Assembly: GCA_013368315.1 (NCBI GenBank) | Contig: JAACJM010000064.1 | Span: 310,001-374,000, forward strand | Direction: 5' to 3' | Length of the DNA: 64,000 nucleotides | Source of the DNA: Tetrapyrgos nigripes | Taxonomy: Eukaryota > Basidiomycota > Agaricomycetes > Agaricales > Campanellaceae | Shown: positions 23,606 to 33,211 of the stretch, piece by piece | How the letters are laid out: the number at the start of each line of letters is the position of its first letter | Numbering within the stretch: position 1 is the first letter of the stretch | Notes under the pieces: generated by a model | Databases searched by the model: none | What the model saw: the letters and a program-made list of their open reading frames with translations, nothing else | What the model was told of the DNA's origin: nothing | Program-made: the position numbers and the translations under genes

Positions 23606-24970
23606 TTACTGCAAAGAGGACTCCAATCCTCAACTCGACAGTCCATTCAACAAAATATGACGATTAAATCAAGATTAAACGACGAAATTCGTTGGACTGA
23701 CAGCATCCTGTCTGTGTTTCTCTCTTCTCGGTCGTATTCTGTCCTTGGAGGTAATATTTTTCACTTCTCACATTCTTCCACAATATCTAACGTTGTCATA
23801 TTAGACAGAGGCAAGTTGGAGTCAAGAGCCATGATCATGGCGCACCATGCACCAATGGCCATGGTACGGTACCGGGTAATGCCGCAGTTTCTCACTGCAT
23901 ACTATGCTTTCATGGTCAACATACTAGAGCTAGAGGGACACTCCCCACGTTCTGCGGCCGGTCAGATTAATTCTGAGTCGTCAAAGTCTCGTCTTCGGAA
24001 TTAGTAAGTCCATATGTATTCCTCTCCTTGCTTGCTTCCTTGCACATTCAGTTCTCTGACAAGTCATCTCTCTTATGGCGTTGTCCAATTGTCGTTGTTT
24101 AAGGAAATGCGGGATGGATCTCGAGGAAGATGTGCCCGAAAAGATGATGATAGATTTCAGTGCTATCCTCAACTTACTTTCAGCACAGCGAGTCCTACAT
24201 CTGCTCTATAACCCACCCAGTCCTCCCCTTTGCCTCGCTAACGCAGTAATGCGTGGTACAGTATAGGCGGCTGTTATCTAGTAGTCACAGTAATGATTCC
24301 AGAATCAAGCCAGCGGCTGAAAAGGGACTCTTGGGAATTCATTTTCAATAAAGATAAACAGTTAAGGTAATATGCTATCAGTGATTACTCTGTGCTGAAA
24401 TGAACTTCTGTCGCATCTTCTAGGTCATATGAAGCGCGAACGGGCCGAACCAGATGGATACTAAAGAGGACAAAATAATATCTATTGTCTATCATTTGTA
24501 GAGGTCTCCAGGTGTCTTTATTATGAGGCCGAATGAAATGAGGGTGAGTTCTTTACACTCCATTTCTGCGTGTGGCTATGTCGAATCGATCCCTGCTTTT
24601 CCCGTTCGTAAATTCCTAAAACTCCTGAGTTCTAATTATCATAAAAAATGAATCCAGCCCCTTCCTGGCGTCCTTCTCTGCTGAAACTTGGTACACTCGC
24701 TATCTCACTCCTCCCAAGTCTCTCTTGCCTCTGTTGTAGTGAGATACACCGTAGTCTAGTTTTAAGATCGAGAGCCTAGGGACCAGTTTTTTGATTACAA
24801 ATATTGTTAATTGCATAATCTTCCCACGGGTCCTTCTCTCTGCCAAACCGCCGTGTCGCGTCATCTACTCGACGCTCTTGAGCTCTACTGATAACACTTT
24901 CCTTCCTATTATACCCCAATGCTCTAATATAGTCTATTCTACCCGTAATACATGACTTGACGCCCACCAC
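23606..24970. repeat. Right extension of the repeat segment
   Basis: This part continues the homology to the diverged left copy: 24050-24370 here matches the order of patches at 11500-11820. A plus-strand frame, 23492-24004 (170 codons), spans 23.5-24.0 kb but is not preserved in the left copy. The last 200 bp lead into the helicase pseudogene. No promoter or gene is supported. Confidence 0.4.
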
Positions 24971-26130
24971 AATGTTGGAAAGGTACTGTTGGCAATCTTC
25001 AGAGGGTCAAGCTCTCCTCAACGACATCGTTCAGAAATGTGTCCCTCAATGGACTAATGGCTTGAAGGATGGTCAAATTAGAGCTATCACAAGGATATTG
25101 GATAGAGAACAGGTGGTATGGGTTGCAGCAACTGGAGAAGGACAGTCAGCTGCCTTCCAGGTCCCCATTCTTGTCCATGAAGAATCATGAAGGAACCCTG
25201 AGCTGTGTCCGAGTTTTGTCACAAAGGAGAAGCCCGTAGGAATTGTGGTTACACCCATGAAAGGGTTAGCCACCAATATTGTGCATTCCAAACTTATTTT
25301 CTTGTTTTCCATTGACTGGTTCTGTCTAGGTACACGAACTCGCAAAATCATGCATAAACACACAAGAACATTGCTGATGATGTTATAAAGGGTGTTGATG
25401 TTGTTCAAGAGATCTCTAACTGCAAGTATCACATCATATATGTCGATCCAGCACACCTCAAGAAGAATAAATGGAATCAAATTGCTTCTAATCCCACCTT
25501 CTATTGCAACATCATCTTTGCCTGTGCTGAGGAAGCTCATCTCATTGATGAATGGGGAAACACTGACTTTTGCCTGGACTTTAGATACATTGGGGTGTAC
25601 TTCCATAGCCACCTTCCCTCCAATATATCTTTCTTTGCACTATCTGCCACTATTGAGCCCAGAAAGCCTACAACGATCATTTGCCATCACCTTGGATTCA
25701 GAGAGCCATCGTTTCATCTTATCCAAGGTTCTAATGAGCATCTGAATACACAATTCATTGTGGAACCACTCTCTCATGGCATTGGTGGAAAGAATTTCCC
25801 CCAACTCCTTCCATATCTCACAAGTGGCCAGAAAACAATCATTCACCGTCAGATGCTTGAAGCTGTCTTGGACAAATACAATGCAGATACTCTCAATATG
25901 CTTGAGAACAACCAAAACTGCCAAATCATTATTGCAACAGTGGCATTTACCAACGGTATCAGCATGCAAATGCTTCTTGACAGCATTTCATTGGGTCTTG
26001 CATCATCATTGAACATAATCTGGCAAGAGAAGGGCCATGCAGGCTGCAACCCAGAGTCTCTCGCACAAGGTATAGTCCTGGTGTCTCCAACTGCTATCAA
26101 GAATGCAGAGAAGTACATCGAAGGTATGTG
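24971..26130 (+). pseudogene. RecQ-like DNA helicase pseudogene, 5' part
   Basis: The frame starts MLERYCWQSSEGQALLNDIV and continues to QIRAITRILDREQVVWVAATGEGQSAAFQVP, which corresponds to the Q-motif and Walker A of RecQ-type helicases, with GQS where GKS is expected. A stop follows at about 25188. Later segments resume in other frames: YVDPAHLKKNKW, CAEEAHLIDEWG (Walker B/DEAH-like box), LPSNISFFALSATIEP (motif III SAT), then a second RecA-like lobe ending QIIIATVAFTNGISM and AEKYIEG. At least one frameshift and one stop separate the parts. The reading stops at AAGG|GTATGT, probably a splice donor, and the rest of the gene is found 6 kb away at 32.2 kb. This resembles helicase families amplified in mushroom genomes. 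A working ATPase is not possible as it stands. Confidence 0.8.
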
Positions 26131-26300
26131 ACTTTGTATGGAAAGCAGGAAGGGCCCGCTCAAGCAGGAAGGGCTTGCTCACTTAAGCGAGCATAAGCGC
26201 GGTGATGGAGCATAAATAAGGCAGTAGGACCCCTGACACTTCGATTTTTGAATAAATTATTATACATGTGCTATTTACTCATGTTTACTCTGCCTCTTCG

Positions 26301-26361
26301 GCAGACCGAATACATTCCACAGACGTATATGGAGTCTGTGGAATGTATTCGGTTGTCTGCT
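26301..26361. repeat. Near-perfect hairpin close to the left end of the 6-kb element
   Basis: GCAGACCGAATACATTCCAC continues AGAC, then a 9-base spacer (GTATATGGA), then the reverse complement GTCTGTGGAATGTATTCGG with a 3-base bulge before TGTCTGC. The stem is about 24 bp. It sits about 165 bp inside the element and may be a subterminal binding site or recombination signal. Confidence 0.75.
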
Positions 26362-26825
26362 AGGACGCACGTTCGACAAGCGTTCGATTGATTTTAGCCG
26401 TCAGCGGCTTATTACGCATAAACCCCAAAAAAGGAAATCAGGTACTCGCACGTCTTTTACATTCCTTTGTTGTTCCTCTGCATGATTTTTTTGTTCATGG
26501 TCTCTATTCTTCATTTATGGCACCTATGTCAGCTGACGAAGTACTCGGAACCCATTTTTATCCTCAGACGGCGGCCCAAAACCGCTCAGAAGGACCCGCG
26601 GGAAATCTTTCGGCAATTGCCGTACCCCACTGTAACAGGCGACACGACTTACACTTTAAGAGCCTTTGGACTCATTTTCCCCAAAATAACTCCCCTGGAC
26701 ATGTATAATGGTAAATCTACATCCTACTCCTGGTCTAAATCCTGAAAATCGCGCAGAAACATCGCAACTCAGAAGGTCAGTTCAGAAATTGAAATTGACA
26801 GATGTGGCTACTACAGAATACAGGA

Positions 26826-27502
26826 CTAGTCATCACTAGACTCCTCATCTGAACTGAATGCCACTACTCCATCTGCTATATCCTCTTCCTCTTGATCTTC
26901 ACCTAAGCCTAAGCCTCCATTAAAACCCCCCAAATAGCCTGTCTCTTCATTATATCCCAGAGGCACAAGTTCTTCAATGACAAGAGCCTCATGCAATTCA
27001 TTCACAAATATCTCCCTGTCATCAACATAAGGCTGCAGACAAAGGGTCTCCACAAGGGGAATGTTAGCCTCAAACATAGACAACAAGTCCTCATACACAT
27101 TCCACACATTGTGACGAGTTATAGTGGGTGAATCCAGCTGAACATGGTAAGCTGAGATGCAGCACTGAAATTCAGGATCAACAAGCTGAAATACTTCATG
27201 ATCAGGAGGGGCATAAAGCTGTTCAGCTCTCTTGATATAATCTCCCTCTGGATCAATCAAAATCTGCCAACCTAGGGTGAGATTACACCAATGGCTAGAA
27301 CAGAATCACTCACCTTGAAATCACATACATGGTACCCCTCTGGATGGGCATCAATATCATTAGGAGGACCATGGGGAAAAATCTTGTGTTTCTGGGCCCT
27401 TTTTGCAGTATTGTTCACAAGGTAGACATAGTGATCCAGTTCTGCTTGAAACCAAGGAATAAATACCCATTTGAATACATTACTAGGAAAATGAGTCAGC
27501 AC
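26826..27502 (-). pseudogene. C-terminal remnant of an integrase-core transposon protein
   Basis: Two minus-strand exon-like frames (27502 to about 27313 and about 27270-26826), joined across a short GTGAGT..CCTAG intron, encode a C-terminal region. The first part, VFKWVFIPWFQAELDHYVYLV, then NNTAKRAQKHKIFPHGPPND, resembles the end of the integrase-core proteins common in mushroom genomes. The second part reads ITRHNVWNVYEDLLSMFE and ends in a very acidic tail (EDQEEEDIADG..SSDEESSDD). The catalytic DDE part is not found upstream within 27.5-28.6 kb, so the gene is truncated. It is the only candidate transposase of the 6-kb element. The family assignment is from memory of the pattern and is moderately sure. 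Confidence 0.55.
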
Positions 27503-28696
27503 TTATTGGGGCTCTTGCTTAAATTCAAACTCACTATTGAAGTGCATTGTCACAGCAGTAAGCCTCCAGGCAGTTGGCCGTAACATTTTGACCATTCACT
27601 GTTATAATCAGATAGTACAGATGTATTCAGCAGTAAGCCTCAAAGCAATTGGCCGTAACATGAGGATTTTTGGCTGCTACAATCAAGCCGTTGGCCTATG
27701 GCAGTCATGAAAGTATATATATGTCTCATTCGATATCATCAATTTGTCAATTTGATTCTTCAATGTCCACCATTCCCATTGTGCCATTCACATCTGACAA
27801 GAAGGCCAGCCAAGTATGATCCAATTTTTAATCTTATGTTCCTATCTGACTTGATTTTTCTGATAAGGCTTTCATATGTGAACGATCTAAATGTGGCAAA
27901 CTTGTCAATGCAGGGGAAGACCACTCCTGGTTTAGATCTCCTGATGGCCAGTAAAACATGTATGTGTTGCTTGCAAAGCATACTTCGACGAAAGAATTGA
28001 GCAGGCCACTTCAGGTGAACACTCTGTCTGCATCACTGTAATCTCAGCTTATTGTTGATATATTTCAACATTTCTTCAGCTTCTGCAGCTCTTACTAGAC
28101 AGTCCACATTGCATTCAATGGGTCCACCACTACCACCAATATGGCACTCATTTCCTGATCCAAATGCCATTGCTAATAGGGTCAATGCTGCTCAAAATCC
28201 ATTTATGGACCAGAAGTTGATGGTGATGATGCAGCAGCAGCTCAATTGAGATCAACCCTTTTTGGTGATGGCAATATTGATGAATGCTTCAAAAAATTTC
28301 CTCTTGAGCATGACTGTAATGATTATTGTCAATGGATGGGTTTAGATGTGTTCCCAAAGTAGTCCTCAACAAGTATTATAGTGGCATGAATGTAGAAATG
28401 CATATGTATGTCAAATTGTACATAAAATGTACATAGAAAGGCTGAAAAGGGTAAAAATGCGTTCAGCCACAGGAGAAACTGGCCATGTGGAAGTCACATG
28501 ACTACCTGGCAGGCATTTTGCTCCAACTTATGTTCGGCTCTACATACTTTGATACCTTTCCCTCCACATCTGGAGAGTTCTCTATAATTTATCTGCACTT
28601 CTTGGATATACTTCAGTGTGACCATACCAATTCCAAAGAGATTCCTCCAGCAGGACCAAATCTCTACATGAGTAAGGGATGGGAAAAAATTTTAAG
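27503..28696. other. Interior of the 6-kb element without a recognisable gene
   Basis: Only short frames are visible, for example 28052-28249 (+), 65 codons ending in MMQQQLN. Two related short repeats, each with GTAAGCCTC(A/C)A..CA(A/G)TTGGCCGTAACAT, occur at about 27558-27588 and 27632-27662. Nothing else is supported. Confidence 0.4.
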
Positions 28697-29242
28697 GATA
28701 TAGGGTTGGGAAATTTTTTAAGCCCTTCAGCCATTGAACCAACCAACCACCTCCTTCCATATATGGTAGCATATACCCGATTTGGACACATCTCCCACCG
28801 CCGGATATAACTTTGCCGAACTCTGGCAGCTTACTGAGATGCTCAAGAAATTGCCAGAACTATGTGTTCCAATGAGGGAAAGTCATGTTTCTGCAATTGT
28901 CTGAGTCTCTGAGGGATATTTTCCATCAGAATCGCTAGGTCAAATTTTGGGCCTGAACCACCCAAATTTTCTCCACAAGAAAAATTTTTAAGGGCCCTGG
29001 GACCGAACCAACCAACCCTATATCAGTGTTGGACTTAAGGCTTAGCCCTTAAGTTAACTTAAGTCTTAATATGTACTTAACCTTAAGCCTTAACATCAGA
29101 ACTGATCCTTAATAACCCTTAGTTTACCCTTAAGTAGATGAATGTTCTTGACATGCTACTTACACTAAAATCCTGAATTAAGCGAGTGGCCACTGAGGCG
29201 TACAATTTATAAGAAGTTACATTCTTTTGGTCATTCCTCAAT

Positions 29243-29458
29243 ATGTCTTTCAGACTCTGCTTCACCACACTTGACCATGCCTGCTGCCAACCTGCGAAGG
29301 GTGCTTTATGGGCCTACTTTCATAGAGCCGACTCAAAATCCACATCATTTCACTTCCGAGCATGGTGCCCTGGCTGCATTCAGCAACACAGACCTGAAGG
29401 AATGGCAATACAGTTGGATGACGATGGAAAAGAAGTGCTGGATTTGAATGATGAATGA
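29243..29458 (+). pseudogene. N-terminal (BED-finger-like) scrap of a hAT transposase
   Basis: A 71-codon frame reads GALWAYFHRADSKSTSFHFR, then AWCPGCIQQH. The W-x-x-F spacing followed by C-x2-C is that of the BED zinc finger at the start of hAT transposases, though the closing H-x-H part is weak. It ends early at DLNDE. It lies inside the 873-bp element and is not a gene on its own. Confidence 0.5.
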
Positions 29459-29560
29459 TTCAGAACAGGTGCATAGCTATATCCCTTAATCCAAGTTCAT
29501 TTCTAACACAAAATTAGCTCTGCAAAATGTTCCTAGTGTCAGACAGATTGGTGCCCAGAG

Positions 29561-29773
29561 ATGGAGAGAAGCAACCACAGCTGGTTGCCCATCACCCTTG
29601 AAAAGTTATTCAGAGGTACTGTGAAGAAGCCGCTGGATGATTTTATACATCTGGGCCAGTGTCAAGTTTACAACGATGAGGTGCACATGATGGAGCTTTT
29701 GGCAGCTGAGTATTCAGATGAGCCACCAGATGACGGGGAACTTGAGGGTTCAGGTGATGACTTTGAAGGATAA
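29561..29773 (+). pseudogene. C-terminal acidic scrap of a hAT transposase
   Basis: A 70-codon frame ends with MELLAAEYSDEPPDDGELEG and SGDDFEG, the acidic tail expected at the end of some hAT transposases. The preceding catalytic and dimerisation domains are absent. It is linked to the BED-like scrap only by lying in the same element. Confidence 0.4.
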
Positions 29774-30184
29774 TTCTAGGTAAGTAGTCTTGCTTGAAAA
29801 TTAAGACTTAATATGCGCACTTAAGTTAAGGGTTATTAAGAGTTAAGGACTTAGCTTCAGAAATCACCCTTAATAAGCCCTTAATTTCCAACACTGCCCT
29901 ATATCACTCAGCTAAATTTCCTGGCCCCCTTGAAATTATCTCCTAAATTGGCAATCATAACCCTCAAACAGCACATTCACATTGTCCTTTCCCATCCTCT
30001 CCTCTCTATTTGAACAATGAATATGTATGTCAATATGTAGAGAAGGACCTATTGATGTATGTTAGGCTACATACTGTGCATACCCTGCATCCCTAGGCCT
30101 AATTAACCTGTCACACATTCCGAGGGCCCTAACCTCAATAAGTTCTTGCCATCTAGTACTACTAGGACTATGCCAAACGACATG

Positions 30185-30830
30185 TACACTAGTACTCATC
30201 AAACTCGTGCCTTTTTGTTTTCTTTATTGCAGCTGTTATGACTAATCATCTTGTGGTATCGCCTGGGACGAATTTCGAGACAGAGAAGATAGGCAAATCA
30301 TGGGGAGTCCTGAAACAGCGACTCTCCTGGGTATATTTCGACGTAATGAGGCTCGGCAGCGCTAAGTACAAAGTCTACACTAGAGAAATGAAAGTGGGAG
30401 TGGAGGGCGGGTAATGCAAAGTACGCTAATAGAGACTGAGAAACTCGTGAGGACACTAAAGGAATTATAGAGTGTACCTGAGAGACTCGTGAGGGGAGAT
30501 GGGGATACTGGGGACAATAGGGATGAGTCTCTCAGTGTATGTTGTGAAACTGAAAAATGTGTAACGGAGAGTCAATCTATGGTACTAAGGGGATATATTG
30601 TGATAAATTGATTGAAGGGAGAAATCAGAAACATATAGGGGGAAATGAAACGAGATGAGACGATGGTGGCCACGGAGGCAGCGAGGTATAAGCAGTGGAC
30701 GTCCTGCGCGAAGGTATATCCATGTGAGACAATGAAGCAGTGGACAGCCCTGGTCCTGCGCGATGGATATAAGAGAGGGGAGATAAAAATTCGAGATGTA
30801 CTCACAGCGATGATTAGATTTTTGTAAATG
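30185..30830. repeat. Dispersed repeat related to 45.9-47.0 kb
   Basis: Patches match the region around the small secreted gene: ACTAGTACTCATCAAACTCG here against ACTAGTACGCATCAAACGCG at 46788; GGAGTCCTGAAACAGC..CTCCTGG against 45951-45980; an AGGGGGAAATG then GCCACGGAGGC patch against 46152-46215 and 46936-46998. Order is partly kept. No open frame is shared. It is probably an uncharacterised repeat carried into the 6-kb element. Confidence 0.55.
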
Positions 30831-31403
30831 TCATTTAAAACACAATTAAAGGATGGAAAGGTGAACCGAAGTGCTACAGAAGCTCAGACAGCTGAAGACT
30901 CTTCAATTAGGATTAGGTGCGGGAGGAGCCTTCTCATCGAGGTGGATACATCTGGTGTTATCCCAGCTCTGAGGCATGGACGCAATCTAGACTCCTTCCT
31001 ATTAGAGTAATTTCTCAAGCACTGTGGTCTCTAACGTTACTGTCAAAGTCAGCGACTTGAGTCTTCTTTTTCTCTTTCTTTTCCTCCTTGCCAAGTTAGA
31101 ACATCTCATGCTTGTTCTATTAGGTGCGTATTACGAGGCCCTTTAGGGTCTCGTTCTTATAATCTGACGTTTCCACGTATGGCTATGTAATTTGGATACC
31201 TTGGCATCCGGTCTTTTTTTCAACCATGAATTAACAGCCTCTATTGCCACGCGAAGCGGTGGCCCACAAAGCCTATTACTACGTATCTACTACTCAATAA
31301 TCTCTCTACTGGTACTGTATTGTCCCTGTGGAACAATAGAGATTCTCTTTCTACCCCTCCCTTGGACTACCTGATTTCGCCACAACAGATGGACGCTGCT
31401 TGA

Positions 31404-32004
31404 TAGGGCTCCTAACGGATCGGATTGGGTCGGATTCGGATGCCAATCCGTTCGGATGGGTCGTCCAAATGTCCCAATCCGCATCCGGCAGATGGCATCC
31501 GACGGATAGCCGATCATCCGACGGATTGTGTGCCGAAAGTGGCGGCACTTGCCTTAGGGACCTTATCTCGCATAGAAAAACTTGAAAATTTATTTTTTTC
31601 ATTGTTTTCTTTGAGTATACATGTGTTCCATGCCTAAAATACATAAAAGGTCCAAGTAGTGACAATTTCTGACTGTCTCAGGAAATTGTGGCATGTCAAC
31701 ATGTCATTTCCCACGATGCCGCAGTGGTCTTTCCTTGATTCTGTTGGCCATGTGGCTTGCATGTGGCCACTCGGAAAGGTCCGAGAACACTACCACACCT
31801 CCACCCAGCCTCCTCGTCACATCATTCTTGGTTTTCTCCACTATAGACCCACCTCTCATGCCCCTACCCAATCCGCGGATGATCCTCGGATTGTCGGATG
31901 GTAATCCGTTCGGATGGGAAGGACTACAAGTCCCAATCCGCATCCGAAATCCGACTGTCCATCGGCGGATGATCGCCGGATCATCCGATCCGTTAGGAGC
32001 CCTA
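31404..32004. mobile_element. 601-bp MITE with 22-bp TIRs and exact 8-bp target duplication
   Basis: The ends TAGGGCTCCTAACGGATCGG (continuing AT) and the exact reverse complement at 31983-32004 form 22-bp terminal repeats. CTGCTTGA flanks both sides (31396-31403 and 32005-32012). The subterminal regions are full of GGAT/ATCC and CGGAT repeats, arranged symmetrically. There is no transposase frame. The 8-bp duplication fits a hAT-mobilised MITE. It is nested within the 6-kb element. Confidence 0.92.
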
Positions 32005-32186
32005 CTGCTTGAGTGCAGCGGAGCTCTTAAATTATGAATAGGAGTCGCACATCGGAGTTTTTAAATAGAAGTTTTAAATAAAAAAGGTACATATGGTAAT
32101 AGTCACACGATCCAGAGTCTCCGGGGTCTGAATGCTCGGCAATCAGTTGTGGCGCGCTTATGAGCGGGCCCTTCCTGCTTTCCATA

Positions 32187-32548
32187 ACTTTGAGTGTAAT
32201 TTATGTTTTGTCATTCATTAACTTGATAACATAGCTATCAATGCCAATATAGCTCCACCGTCATCTAACCATGCTATAGCATTGGTCCTTACTGAGAAGA
32301 TATGCTACATTGCATGCATAAACAAGATCTACCAAAACCTGCCACTGGAACTCACATTACTTGATTGTCTAACAGCAAAATGTCATGTTCCTTGTTCCCT
32401 TTGTGCAGAACATGGTCAAATCAATCTCACCTTTGATCCATCCCCAATCACATCACCATTCCATTCCACACCACCTCCTGTCGATAAATCTAAATCCTTG
32501 AAAACCCTTCAACTGAAGAGGACTGAATATGCTCATGTCTGTTGAACT
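32187..32548 (+). pseudogene. RecQ-like helicase pseudogene, 3' part
   Basis: After the right target duplication an intron-like stretch ends at about 32235 (AACATAG). An open frame (about 32282-32545) then reads KICYIACINKIYQNLPLELT, LLDCLTAKCHVPCSLCAEHG and NLTFDPSP. The C-x2-C pairs and PCSLC box correspond to the cysteine-rich region after the second helicase lobe in the mushroom RecQ-like family. It is the continuation of 24971-26130. The end coincides with the start of the copia-like LTR, which seems to have removed or replaced the true C-terminus. Confidence 0.7.
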
Positions 32549-32850
32549 GGTGCATTTACATGCAGCCATCAACCTTCTATGTAAAACAATAGAAGTACAT
32601 AGTCAATAGATACTAGTAAGAACAATAGGTAATTACCATCATTGATCTATTGTAAGTAGTAAATACATCATTCTCAGTGCCACAGTAGTCATACGTAGTT
32701 ACATGAGCAACCTCTGTATCACATGTATTTACTCTCCCTCTCAGGTATAAAAGGGACTTGTAGATGGCCCTCTAATAAAAAGTTTTATACTTACTTTCAT
32801 CACTCAACAAGCCCTCTAACAAGCTCTTATCAAGCTACTCTTATCCCCAG
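32540..32850 (+). repeat. Candidate 5' LTR of a copia-like element
   Basis: The stretch begins TGTTGAACTGG and contains a strong promoter block, TATAAAAGGGAC at about 32747, followed by AATAAAAAGTTTTATACTT, as expected for U3/R. It precedes the Gag frame by about 350 bp. No second copy of this LTR is in the window, so the boundaries are inferred from promoter-like content and context only. Confidence 0.45.
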
Positions 32851-33211
32851 GTAAGTATGGAGTTGCCACTCTGCTTTTAGTGTACTGTTCATACCATGCC
32901 TGCTTGACAGGTTATGGGCCCTGGAGGCCCTTGGAAGTGCCATCACTGGCTGCAAACCATAGACTCCATTACCTACCTGGATGGCACCTTTATGGCAGCC
33001 TGAAGTTGCCCTCAATGGCTTGATGTTGCATCCAACAGTGCAGGACTTATGTCCAGCTGCAGTTGTAGATGCCCAAGGGGTTCTTGTCATTGTCATGGTG
33101 TGTTCATTGCTGCCTATTTTAATTTATATAGGTGCACCTTTGTTGCTGCCTTCTTTATTATGCATCAGGATAAATGCTGACAATTTGACATCCCCAGAAA
33201 TTCTATCAAGA

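Larger units (their letters stand above)
29024..29896 (+). mobile_element. 873-bp hAT element with exact 8-bp target duplication
   Basis: The ends are CAGTGTTGGA at left and its reverse complement TCCAACACTG at right, continuing in TTAAG-rich subterminal repeats on both sides. The flanks are CCCTATAT at 29016-29023 and again at 29897-29904, an exact 8-bp duplication, diagnostic of hAT insertion. The element keeps fragments of both ends of a transposase (29243-29458 and 29561-29773) with the catalytic middle gone, so it is a deletion derivative that would need enzyme from elsewhere. Confidence 0.9.
28697..29905. mobile_element. Small TIR element (MITE-like), interrupted by a hAT insertion
   Basis: The left end GATATAGGGTTGG (28697-28709) is matched by its reverse complement CCAACCCTATAT plus C, now split by an 873-bp hAT insertion (29012-29023, then 29905). 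Without that insertion the element is about 336 bp. Just inside both ends are runs of T followed by AAG (GGAAATTTTTTAAG; AAAATTTTTAAG) and ACCAACCAACC motifs. The same building blocks (T-run, AAG, CCGACCGACC, TCCATATATGG) recur in the 752-bp element at 50.6 kb, so both belong to related families. Confidence 0.7.
26137..32186. mobile_element. 6.05-kb inverted-repeat transposon inside the helicase pseudogene
   Basis: The left end begins TATGGAAAGCAGGAAGGGCC and the right end is its exact reverse complement; the perfect match runs 26 bp and imperfectly on through a CATAAGCGCG motif. Both sides are flanked by ACTTTG (26131-26136 and 32187-32192), a 6-bp target-site duplication. Helicase sequence stops at the left edge and resumes after the right edge, so the insertion is real. 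Inside lie a minus-strand integrase-like remnant (26826-27502), undefined A/T-rich DNA, and three nested small elements (28697-29905, 29024-29896, 31404-32004). I cannot assign the superfamily; 6-bp duplications with 26-bp ends are not those of Tc1, hAT or Mutator elements. Confidence 0.8.
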
